A stretch of DNA of 5,591 nt from NCBI GenBank assembly GCA_017559045.1, contig JAFYTB010000030.1:1-5591 (forward strand). Direction: 5' to 3'. Under the pieces are notes generated by a model. It saw only the letters and a program-made list of their open reading frames with translations, made no database searches and was not told the origin of the DNA. Source of the DNA: Eggerthellaceae bacterium. Its GTDB lineage: Bacteria > Actinomycetota > Coriobacteriia > Coriobacteriales > Eggerthellaceae. Of the stretch, positions 1 to 4,501 are shown piece after piece. A program made the position numbers and the translations under genes. The stretch's first letter is position 1; each line of letters starts with the position of its first letter.

Positions 1-106
1 CGCGCACTTCGCGCGCCATCACTGCACGCAGAACCTCGCCGGCATCGGCGAAGAGGCCCTGTTCAACCAGCAGCTCGTCGAGACGTATTTTCTTCGGCTT
101 TTTCAT
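1..106 (-). CDS. tlyA: TlyA-family rRNA 2'-O-methyltransferase / hemolysin A, N-terminal fragment
   Basis: Only the first 35 codons are inside the window; the gene runs off the left edge. After a basic start (MKKPKKI) the protein reads RLDELLVEQGLF, followed by a second helix ending in MAREV. This is the N-terminal S4 RNA-binding domain as found in TlyA, where RLD-LLV-RGL is the usual opening. TlyA proteins attach a C-terminal Rossmann methyltransferase domain to this S4 domain and 2'-O-methylate cytidines in 16S and/or 23S rRNA; that domain would lie outside the window. The ATG at 106-104 is chosen because it opens directly on the S4 motif and a consensus -10 box lies 7 nt before it. No Shine-Dalgarno is visible. 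Another S4-domain protein such as a pseudouridine synthase is possible but opens less like this. Confidence 0.75.
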   Translation of the reverse strand, partial: MKKPKKIRLDELLVEQGLFADAGEVLRAVMAREVR

Positions 107-113
107 AGGGAAC

Positions 114-119
114 ATTATA
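114..119 (-). promoter_or_regulatory. Perfect -10 box (TATAAT), probably leaderless tlyA promoter
   Basis: On the minus strand TATAAT is followed by GTTCCCT and then the tlyA ATG, so transcription starting 7-8 nt after the box would begin at or one base before the start codon. No convincing -35 hexamer is present (the best near 17-18 bp upstream matches 2-3 of 6), and there is no Shine-Dalgarno. Leaderless mRNAs are common in Actinobacteria, which fits. Confidence 0.55.
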
Positions 120-176
120 GTGCTCCATCGCGCATTATCGAAAGAAGCGAACAAGGTCGAACCAAGGCGGAGTAAG

Positions 177-680
177 CTAAACAAGAGCCCCCAAGACCGC
201 AACGGCACTAGCCGCCAGAACAAGACAGACCGCTACGCGGAAGGGCATCCTCATCTGCCGATCGACACCGATATCCTTGAGCAATGACTTTGCTCCCACG
301 CAAGCATGAAGGCCAATCGCTGCGGCAAGTAAAACCATAGAGCCAACGGCCAACAGCCCCTCCGCTATACCCACAGGAAGGACAACGTGAGCGAGCGCGA
401 CAACGGCGAGCAGCAATCCAGTGACCCATTTCAGAACGAGATGACTGCGCTTTCTTGCACTAGGCGGGCGCTCCATATCGGAGAGCATCTGCACACTCGT
501 CACCACGCATATGGCAATATGAACAGCCGCAAGAACGACACCGGCCCACACAAGCACCCTTCCCCGACCATCGATAGGAAGATGCAGTGACAGAGCACCG
601 AGAACGGCGTGCACGAGAAAGAAAGCCGTCAGCACTGCAGCGGCAAATCCCCCGATATGTCTTGCCGAAAGTCGCATCAT
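177..680 (-). CDS. Small five-helix membrane protein, resembles diheme cytochrome b anchor of succinate dehydrogenase/fumarate reductase
   Basis: The protein has 167 residues and five hydrophobic segments, roughly at 10-33, 43-65, 81-101, 104-128 and 147-166. Each of the first four helices carries one histidine: H24, H54, H98 and H125. The segment around H125 (LHACVGAKSLLKDIG) has the form H-x3-G-x-(K/R)-x2-L-x-D that is typical of SdhC/FrdC cytochrome b anchors. In the five-helix diheme anchors (Bacillus SdhC, Wolinella FrdC) the four heme-ligating histidines also sit on the first four helices. This protein is shorter than those (about 200-255 residues), and no flavoprotein or iron-sulfur subunit is adjacent. 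I infer a membrane-bound heme b protein, perhaps a quinone-linked anchor for a reductase encoded elsewhere. A heme-free membrane protein cannot be excluded. The first of two adjacent ATGs is taken (680; 677 is equally possible). The frame is closed upstream by TAG at 695-693. The Shine-Dalgarno is weak. Confidence 0.7.
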   Translation of the reverse strand: MMRLSARHIGGFAAAVLTAFFLVHAVLGALSLHLPIDGRGRVLVWAGVVLAAVHIAICVVTSVQMLSDMERPPSARKRSHLVLKWVTGLLLAVVALAHVVLPVGIAEGLLAVGSMVLLAAAIGLHACVGAKSLLKDIGVDRQMRMPFRVAVCLVLAASAVAVLGALV

Positions 681-722
681 TTTCGCCGAAAGCTACGCCA
701 TTCTCGTCGAAAGCCGCCTCAT
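660..722 (-). repeat. Three tandem 21-bp (7-codon) repeats covering the start of the membrane-protein gene
   Basis: The units are 722-702, 701-681 and 680-660, exactly 21 bp each. In the frame of the gene each begins with ATG and has CTT TCG as codons 4-5. They read MRRLSTR, MA(stop)LSAK and MMRLSAR. The third unit is the actual N-terminus. The first two form a nine-codon upstream ORF (722-693) closed by TAG. The phasing and the ATG in every unit are seen directly; whether the upstream ATGs are translated is unknown. Confidence 0.75.
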
Positions 723-752
723 GCCCGCCCCGTTCGTCGGGTCATCCCTTGA

Positions 753-758
753 ATTATC
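753..758 (-). promoter_or_regulatory. Possible -10 box (GATAAT) for the membrane-protein gene
   Basis: GATAAT on the minus strand matches the -10 consensus at 5 of 6 positions. It lies about 70 nt before the ATG at 680 and about 30 nt before the first repeat-unit ATG at 722. There is no good -35 hexamer at 16-18 bp, so this is a weak call. If used, the transcript would include the nine-codon upstream ORF. Confidence 0.25.
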
Positions 759-810
759 CTCGTACAAGAATATCAGAGAGCTGCGCGCAACGAAACATAG
801 TCAACCCACG

Positions 811-865
811 AAAAAGACCCCCACGGCTTGAGCGGATCGCATCCGCCCAGCCATAGGGGTCTTTT
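811..865 (-). terminator. Large hairpin terminator downstream of asd
   Basis: GGGGTCTTTT (856-865) pairs perfectly with AAAAGACCCC (812-821). Inside the loop, AGCC (849-852) pairs with GGCT (825-828) and ATCCGC (841-846) pairs with GCGGAT (832-837), giving one long stacked hairpin. Read leftward it ends in TCTTTTT, a proper U-tract. It lies about 130 nt after the asd stop, beyond the asd repeat array. Read rightward it also ends in TCTTTT followed by a second T-run at 870-874, so it could work in both directions, although no rightward gene precedes it here. Confidence 0.8.
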
Positions 866-886
866 GCAGTTTTTGAATTCGCCTAA

Positions 887-973
887 GAAGCGCGCCCAAG
901 CCAACCGGGACGCACCCCGAAGCGTGCCCAAGCCAACTGGGACACACCTCGAAGCACGCTTCGAGCCAGCTAG
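887..973 (-). repeat. 32-bp tandem repeats in the asd 3' region (about 2.7 units)
   Basis: Unit 1 (887-918) and unit 2 (919-950) are 28/32 identical, and a degenerate partial third unit follows (951-973). Each of the first two can fold: GCG/CGC (892-894 with 911-913) in unit 1 corresponds to GTG/CAC (924-926 with 943-945) in unit 2, both stacked on CCC/GGG with one bulged A. The change C893 to T925 is matched by G912 to A944, which restores the pair. The array lies between the asd stop codon and the terminator, so it would be in the mRNA 3' UTR. A perfect inverted repeat, CTCGAAGC/GCTTCGAG, spans 948-965. Confidence 0.75.
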
Positions 974-997
974 CAGCCGCGCTTCGAGCGCCGTCAA

Positions 998-2047
998 TTA
1001 CTCCTGCGGAAGGAGCAGCTCGGCGATCTGCACAGCGTTCAGTGCAGCGCCCTTGCGGATCTGGTCGGCGACGCACCAGAAAGCGATGCCGTTCTCGACC
1101 GAGGGATCCTTGCGCACGCGACCAACGTAGGTCTCGTTGGTGCCAGCGAGCAGACCGGGCATCGGGTATTCCTTCTCGTCCGGGTTGTCGAACAGCACGA
1201 CGCCGTCAGCCAGGGACAAAGCCTCCTTGGCAGCCTCGATGTCAACATGCTGGTTGAGCTCGACATTGATGCTCTCGGCATGGCAACGCAGCACGGGCAC
1301 GCGCACGCAGGTGGGAGCAACAGCGATGGAGTCGTCGCCGAAGATCTTCTTCGTCTCGACAACCATCTTCCACTCTTCCTTCGTGGAGCCATCCTCGAGG
1401 AACACATCGATGTGCGGAATGCAGTTGAATGCAATGCGATGTGCGAACGCATTGATGGTCAGCTCCTCGTCGTTGAGGAACTCCTGAGTCTGGTCGTACA
1501 GCTCGGCCATAGCGGGAGCGCCAGCGCCGGAAGCAGCCTGATAGGTGGAAACAACCACGCGCTTGATGCCGCCGCCCAGCTCATACAGCGGCTTCAGGGC
1601 AACGACCATCTGGATGGTAGAGCAGTTGGGGTTGGCGATAACGCCGGAATGCCACTCGATATCCTGCGGATTAACCTCGGGAACAACCAGCGGCACGTCC
1701 TCGTCCATGCGGAACGCGGAAGAGTTGTCGATCATGACAGCGCCAGCAGCGATGACAGCCTCGCGCATAGCCTTGGAGACGGAGGCACCTGCGGAGAACA
1801 GAGCAATATCGACGCCCTCGAATGCCTCGGGGGTCAGCTCCTGAACGGTAAGCTCGCCAGCGCGAACCTGGCCGCAGCCCTTGAACGGAATCTTCTTGCC
1901 AGCGGAACGCGCAGAAGCAAGTGCACGAATCTCGGAAGCCGGGAAGTTGAGGTCATGCAGAACCTCGAGGAACTCCTGGCCGACTGCGCCCGTTGCACCG
2001 GCAACCGCAACCACGGGGTTTGCCGGAATAACCTTATCCCAAGCCAT
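998..2047 (-). CDS. asd: Aspartate-semialdehyde dehydrogenase
   Basis: This cytosolic enzyme reduces aspartyl-4-phosphate to aspartate-4-semialdehyde with NADPH, the second step of the aspartate pathway (lysine/diaminopimelate, threonine, methionine). The protein is 349 residues, normal for the shorter Gram-positive type. Visible family features are the nucleotide-binding GATGAVG at 18-24, the phosphate-site segment NSSAFR at 108-113, the catalytic cysteine C142 in NPNCSTIQ, the substrate segment EEWK at 224-227, the catalytic histidine H256 in RCHAES, and the C-terminal IRKGAALNAVQI helix. Q170 in STYQAASGAG is the expected active-site glutamine. The ATG start is supported by AAAGGA 7 nt upstream. 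The gene lies 222 bp downstream of lysC on the same strand and catalyses the next step, so co-transcription is plausible, but the spacer is long and holds repeats and a hairpin. No key residue is missing. Confidence 0.97.
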   Translation of the reverse strand: MAWDKVIPANPVVAVAGATGAVGQEFLEVLHDLNFPASEIRALASARSAGKKIPFKGCGQVRAGELTVQELTPEAFEGVDIALFSAGASVSKAMREAVIAAGAVMIDNSSAFRMDEDVPLVVPEVNPQDIEWHSGVIANPNCSTIQMVVALKPLYELGGGIKRVVVSTYQAASGAGAPAMAELYDQTQEFLNDEELTINAFAHRIAFNCIPHIDVFLEDGSTKEEWKMVVETKKIFGDDSIAVAPTCVRVPVLRCHAESINVELNQHVDIEAAKEALSLADGVVLFDNPDEKEYPMPGLLAGTNETYVGRVRKDPSVENGIAFWCVADQIRKGAALNAVQIAELLLPQE

Positions 2048-2054
2048 GTTTGTA

Positions 2055-2060
2055 TCCTTT
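2055..2060 (-). promoter_or_regulatory. Ribosome binding site of asd
   Basis: AAAGGA on the minus strand lies 7 nt before the asd ATG and fixes that start. Confidence 0.75.
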
Positions 2061-2066
2061 CACACA

Positions 2067-2093
2067 GCCAGCCCGCACTTAGCGCAGGCTGGC
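2067..2093 (-). promoter_or_regulatory. Hairpin just upstream of the asd ribosome binding site
   Basis: GCCAGCC (2067-2073) pairs with GGCTGGC (2087-2093), with two further inner pairs (GC 2075-2076 with GC 2084-2085) and a 7-nt loop. It ends 6 nt before the asd Shine-Dalgarno. There is no T-tract after it on either strand, so it is not a standard terminator. It could be an mRNA stability or processing element between lysC and asd, or a translation control element; the sequence does not decide. Confidence 0.5.
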
Positions 2094-2103
2094 ACTAGTA
2101 AGT

Positions 2104-2275
2104 TATCGATTGGAGCCGCCCTCGACGGCACCGAAACTATCGACCGAAGCCGCCCTCAGCGGCACCGAAATCATCAATCGAAACCACATCAGCGTTCGGA
2201 TCGTCAGCAAGAACCACCCGAACAACACCGGGATCGTCAGCCAATCCCGTCATCCGCAAAAACGGGATCCTAGCG
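2104..2275 (-). repeat. Diverged 33-34-bp tandem repeats filling the lysC-asd spacer
   Basis: ATCGA or ATCAA marks recur at 2105, 2139 and 2173 (period 34). The first two units share GCCGCCCTC and GGCACCGAAA, and each has a GCCG/CGGC stem (2115-2118 with 2126-2129; 2149-2152 with 2160-2163). Further on, GGATCGTCAGC occurs at 2198-2208 and 2231-2241, and CGGGATC at 2229-2235 and again at 2263-2269, a spacing of 34. The last copy abuts the lysC stop codon (2272-2270). One interval (about 27 bp) breaks the regular period. Confidence 0.65.
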
Positions 2276-2812
2276 ACCCTTCATCATCTTCGCAGCGATT
2301 TCCTCAGCGGAAAGCTGCTTCTCCTCGAACACGCTCTCGGAGTCGAGGCCGAATGCGGTGTGCAGGCAACGCACTGCCTGGGTAACCTGAGCTGCATCGA
2401 CAACGACAGACAGGCGAATCGGCGACGTAGAGATAGCCAAGATGTTGATCTGGTTCTCGCCGAGCGTGGTGAATGCCTTAGCAGCAACGCCAGGAGAAGA
2501 CTTCATGCCGGTACCAACAAGACTGACCTTCGCGATATCCTCGTCAACCACGTACTCGCGAGCGTTGATCTCGGGAACAACGCTACCGAGAACTTCCTTG
2601 GCACGCGGGAGATCGGCTGCCGGGCAGGTGAAGCTGATGTCAGTGTGGCCGTCGAGCGAAATGTTCTGAATGATCATGTCGACGCTGACCATGCTGCCAG
2701 CGAGCGAGCTGAACACCCTCGCAGCGACACCCGTGGAGTCGGGCACGCCACGGATGGTGACCTTCACTTCAGACGTATCGTGAGCGATGCCAGTGATGAC
2801 CGCTTCCTCCAT
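2270..2812 (-). CDS. Probable internally started aspartokinase beta subunit (LysC residues 246-425)
   Basis: Codon 246 of lysC is an ATG (2812-2810) preceded by AAGGAGG with an 8-nt spacer, far better than the signal at the main lysC start. Translation here in the same frame gives a 180-residue protein made essentially of the two ACT regulatory domains. In Bacillus subtilis and Corynebacterium glutamicum the lysC gene is known to make such an in-frame beta subunit from about the same place, forming an alpha2beta2 enzyme controlled by lysine or lysine plus threonine. The signal and frame are seen in the sequence; actual use is inferred from those cases. Confidence 0.6.
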   Translation of the reverse strand: MEEAVITGIAHDTSEVKVTIRGVPDSTGVAARVFSSLAGSMVSVDMIIQNISLDGHTDISFTCPAADLPRAKEVLGSVVPEINAREYVVDEDIAKVSLVGTGMKSSPGVAAKAFTTLGENQINILAISTSPIRLSVVVDAAQVTQAVRCLHTAFGLDSESVFEEKQLSAEEIAAKMMKGR

Positions 2813-3547
2813 GTCGGGTTCCTCCTTGATATAGGTGCCTTCCGCATCGGAAAACGCGGAGCGGGAATGAATGACGACGTTCCACTTGCGCGCGAACTCA
2901 ACAGCGCGGCTCTGAAGCACGCCGGAACCAGCGCTTGCAAGCTCAAGCATATCGTCGTAGGAAATCTGATCGAGCTTCTTAGCACGCGGAACAACGCGCG
3001 GGTCGCACGTGTACACGCCTTCGACGTCGGAATAAATCTCGCAGACATCGGCCTTGATGCCCCATGCCACAGCAACCGCCGTGGTGTCGGAGCCGCCACG
3101 ACCAAGCGTGGTGATGTCGCCGTTCTTGTCGATGCCCTGGAAGCCAGCGATAACGGGGATAGCGCCCTGCTCAAGAGCCTGCTCGATACGCTCGTTGTCG
3201 ACCTTGACGATCTTGGCCTTGCTATGAGTGCCGTCAGTTTCGATACCAGCCTGACGACCAGTGAAGCTCATTGCCTTGTAGCCGAGGGCCTCGATGGCCA
3301 TGGCGAGAAGCGTCATGGAAACCTGCTCGCCCGTGGAAAGCAGACGGTCGAGCTCGCGTGCGGGCGGGTTCGCATTGATGGCATTCGCGAGACCGACCAG
3401 CTCGTCGGTCGTCTTACCCATGGCCGAAACAACGGCCACTACACGATGCCCTTCCTGTCGCATGCGAACGAGTCGCTTCGCCACATTCTTAATTCGTTCA
3501 GGCGAGGCAACGGAAGTGCCGCCGAACTTTGCAACGATGAGTGACAT
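2270..3547 (-). CDS. lysC: Aspartate kinase (aspartokinase) with C-terminal ACT domains
   Basis: Aspartokinase phosphorylates L-aspartate to 4-phospho-L-aspartate using ATP, the committed and feedback-controlled first step of the aspartate pathway. The protein has 425 residues, close to the monofunctional Bacillus/Corynebacterium type (about 405-425). The amino-acid-kinase domain covers about 1-245: K7FGGTS at the N-terminus, STGEQVS at 71-77, GRGGSDTTA at 149-157 and SDVEGVYTCDPR at 173-184. Two ACT domains follow, from about 258 to 400. The second has ISTSPIRLS at 372-380, where STSE is the usual form, so a proline replaces glutamate near the effector site. The ATG is the only start in this frame before an upstream stop, and MSLIVAKFGGTSV is a typical opening. 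Its Shine-Dalgarno is poor (GAGGGG ends 16 nt away). A strong internal start lies at codon 246. lysC would be transcribed ahead of asd. Confidence 0.97.
   Translation of the reverse strand: MSLIVAKFGGTSVASPERIKNVAKRLVRMRQEGHRVVAVVSAMGKTTDELVGLANAINANPPARELDRLLSTGEQVSMTLLAMAIEALGYKAMSFTGRQAGIETDGTHSKAKIVKVDNERIEQALEQGAIPVIAGFQGIDKNGDITTLGRGGSDTTAVAVAWGIKADVCEIYSDVEGVYTCDPRVVPRAKKLDQISYDDMLELASAGSGVLQSRAVEFARKWNVVIHSRSAFSDAEGTYIKEEPDMEEAVITGIAHDTSEVKVTIRGVPDSTGVAARVFSSLAGSMVSVDMIIQNISLDGHTDISFTCPAADLPRAKEVLGSVVPEINAREYVVDEDIAKVSLVGTGMKSSPGVAAKAFTTLGENQINILAISTSPIRLSVVVDAAQVTQAVRCLHTAFGLDSESVFEEKQLSAEEIAAKMMKGR
2821..2827 (-). promoter_or_regulatory. Strong internal Shine-Dalgarno inside lysC
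   Basis: AAGGAGG on the minus strand, 8 nt before the in-frame ATG at 2812-2810. It falls at the junction of the kinase and ACT domains, where family beta subunits start. Confidence 0.65.
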
Positions 3548-3591
3548 GATGGCTTAATTCAATCCCCTCTATTCGGAATCGCTAAGCTTGC

Positions 3592-3597
3592 ACTATA
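3592..3597 (-). promoter_or_regulatory. Possible -10 box (TATAGT) of lysC
   Basis: TATAGT on the minus strand matches the -10 consensus at 5 of 6 positions and would give a leader of about 35-40 nt. No good -35 hexamer is visible. The short leader leaves no room for a lysine riboswitch. The rest of 3598-3690 shows no gene or clear signal. Confidence 0.3.
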
Positions 3598-3690
3598 TCA
3601 AAGATGAGTAGCGGGCCGTTTCACGAGTCCTGAAATGCGCTGATTGGCGCCCTACGCGGGGCTTATGCACAAAAAAGTTGAGGTGCGATT

Positions 3691-3831
3691 CTACTGCGCA
3701 AGCTGTTCTTCCACGCGAGCCGTTCTACTGCGCGAGCTGTTCCTCGGCACATGCGCTCTACTGCGCGAGCCGCTCTACTGCGCATGCGTCCTACTGCGCA
3801 AGCCGCTCTATTGCGCGAGCTGTTCCTCGGC
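3691..3831 (-). repeat. Roughly 17-bp / 33-34-bp tandem repeats copied from the 3' end of the DUF1836 gene
   Basis: The stop-codon unit CTA(C/T)TGCGC (plus strand) occurs at 3691, 3725, 3758, 3775, 3791 and 3808, spacings of 34, 33, 17, 16 and 17. The 3808 copy is the true gene end. The longer 24-bp tail occurs three times: 3808-3831 encodes AEEQLAQ and a stop in the gene, 3725-3748 differs by one base and would also read AEEQLAQ-stop, and 3691-3714 would read VEEQLAQ-stop. The shorter units at 3791 and 3758 read ERLAQ-stop. Except for the first, the copies lie beyond the gene's stop, in its 3' UTR. Confidence 0.8.
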
Positions 3832-4341
3832 GCGAATACGCACAGCGTCGAAGCATGCGCCCAGATACGCAACATTGGCAGTTGCGATGGTGCAGTAGCG
3901 CAGCATGTCCTTCTCTTCGGAAACAGTGACAGCAGTGTCGACGAGCATCTCCGAACGGCCGAAAGCGTAGTCAAGCGCCAGCTCAAGCTGCTCGCAGAAA
4001 TAGTCGTACGCCACGAATACATCGTAGGTTGCCTTCTGCATGGAGATGAAGAGGCGCAGGTTTTCGATGGAAAGCACGTTCTTCGTACAGGTGACGAAGA
4101 TGAGATACGCGATCTGGTCAGCGCCATAGCGCTTCTTGACCGGGCTATCGATAAGACCCTGCTTTACATAGTTGCCAACCATGGAGCTCGTGAGAGGCGG
4201 CAGGCCCAGGGCGGAAGTAACGCCGTTAACATACTGGACAACCTGCTCGAGATACAGGCCAACCTCGGGGAGTTCCCGATAACGAGGCAGGCTAAAACCC
4301 TCCATGGCAGAAATGACGATTTGTTTGGTTTGAGTATCCAT
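3808..4341 (-). CDS. DUF1836-family helix-turn-helix protein, putative regulator
   Basis: The 177-residue protein begins with the family hallmark FSLPRYRELPEVGLYLEQVVQYVN (about 15-38, written here only to identify it; key residues are LPRY, ELP and LYLEQV). It continues with LTSSMVGNYVKQGLI at 50-64, KKRYGADQIAYLI at 69-81 and VLSIENL at 88-94, all as in DUF1836 proteins. The central part resembles a MerR-like winged helix-turn-helix, so DNA binding is expected; no target is established. The C-terminal half (about 95-177) is helical and without recognised motifs. The frame stays open 68 codons further upstream, but the start at 4341 is chosen because the family similarity begins just after it, the upstream residues look non-coding, and a good promoter lies directly before it. 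No Shine-Dalgarno is present, so translation is probably leaderless. It diverges from degV with a 160-bp shared spacer. Confidence 0.85.
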   Translation of the reverse strand: MDTQTKQIVISAMEGFSLPRYRELPEVGLYLEQVVQYVNGVTSALGLPPLTSSMVGNYVKQGLIDSPVKKRYGADQIAYLIFVTCTKNVLSIENLRLFISMQKATYDVFVAYDYFCEQLELALDYAFGRSEMLVDTAVTVSEEKDMLRYCTIATANVAYLGACFDAVRIRAEEQLAQ

Positions 4342-4349
4342 AAAGGGAA

Positions 4350-4378
4350 ATTGTAACGGCGGTATCCATGCGCCGCAA
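4350..4378 (-). promoter_or_regulatory. Promoter of the DUF1836 gene (TTGCGG-17-TACAAT), near-leaderless
   Basis: On the minus strand the -35 hexamer TTGCGG (4378-4373) is separated by 17 bp from the -10 hexamer TACAAT (4355-4350). TTCCCTTT and then the ATG at 4341 follow immediately. Transcription would begin within 0-2 nt of the start codon. The segment between box and start resembles that of tlyA (GTTCCCT). Confidence 0.55.
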
Positions 4379-4408
4379 TAAGGTTTCATAAAATGCACTT
4401 TAGAATTA

Positions 4409-4437
4409 TTGCAACTTGTGGACAGGGTATTTATTAC
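4409..4437 (+). promoter_or_regulatory. Possible degV promoter (TTGCAA-17-TATTAC)
   Basis: TTGCAA (4409-4414), 17 bp, then TATTAC (4432-4437); each hexamer matches 4 of 6. An alternative pairing, TTGTGG (4416-4421) with GATAAG (4440-4445) at 18 bp, is about as good. The area is AT-rich compared with its surroundings. Either choice places the inverted repeat at 4434-4449 at or next to the -10 region. Confidence 0.35.
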
Positions 4438-4449
4438 CTGATAAGGTAA
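4434..4449. promoter_or_regulatory. Inverted repeat TTACCT-GATA-AGGTAA, operator candidate
   Basis: A perfect 6-bp inverted repeat with a 4-bp centre lies in the divergent DUF1836/degV spacer and overlaps the predicted degV -10 region, where a repressor would act. Which protein binds is unknown; the neighbouring DUF1836 protein is an obvious but unproven candidate. Confidence 0.45.
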
Positions 4450-4454
4450 GGATA

Positions 4455-4472
4455 CTAAGCGACCCCGCTTAG
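4455..4472 (+). promoter_or_regulatory. Inverted repeat CTAAGCG-ACCC-CGCTTAG in the degV leader
   Basis: A perfect 7-bp stem with a 4-nt loop ends 19 nt before the degV Shine-Dalgarno and is followed by CTTTCTTATTGT. In RNA it would make a stable hairpin in the 5' UTR; in DNA it could be a second operator half. The following sequence is pyrimidine-rich but not a clean U-tract, so terminator-like attenuation is only possible. Confidence 0.45.
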
Positions 4473-4491
4473 CTTTCTTATTGTCATATAC

Positions 4492-4496
4492 GGAGG
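4492..4496 (+). promoter_or_regulatory. Ribosome binding site of degV
   Basis: GGAGG lies 5 nt before the ATG at 4502. It decides the start: an in-frame TTG at 4481 would place this site inside the coding region. Confidence 0.85.
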
Positions 4497-4501
4497 ATCC
4501 T

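Noticed and set aside
887..973. asd, lysC and DUF1836 arrays as CRISPR
   Set aside because: Units are head to tail without unique spacers, repeats diverge along the array, and no cas gene is present.
1247..2098. Long plus-strand reading frame opposite asd (283 codons)
   Set aside because: It lies antisense to a clear asd gene. Its translation has no recognisable motif, and long open antisense frames are expected opposite GC-rich, codon-biased genes.
2244..2268. ATCCCGT/ACGGGAT inverted repeat after lysC as a terminator
   Set aside because: The 7-bp stem has its T-run (minus strand) in the loop, not after the stem, so it does not have terminator form.
2360..3544. Plus-strand reading frame of 394 codons almost exactly opposite lysC
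   Set aside because: lysC is certain from its motifs. The antisense translation shows no family resemblance and no ribosome binding site was seen; codon bias explains the absence of stops.
3671..3676. Six-T run on the minus strand as a terminator for the DUF1836 gene
   Set aside because: No stem ends directly before it. The repeats upstream might fold, but no clear GC-rich hairpin adjoins the run.
3548..3690. Lysine riboswitch upstream of lysC
   Set aside because: The likely leader is only about 35-40 nt, and the wider region shows none of the long multi-stem structure such a riboswitch needs.
4481..4501. Alternative TTG start for degV seven codons upstream
   Set aside because: The GGAGG ribosome binding site lies within those codons and is correctly placed for the ATG at 4502.
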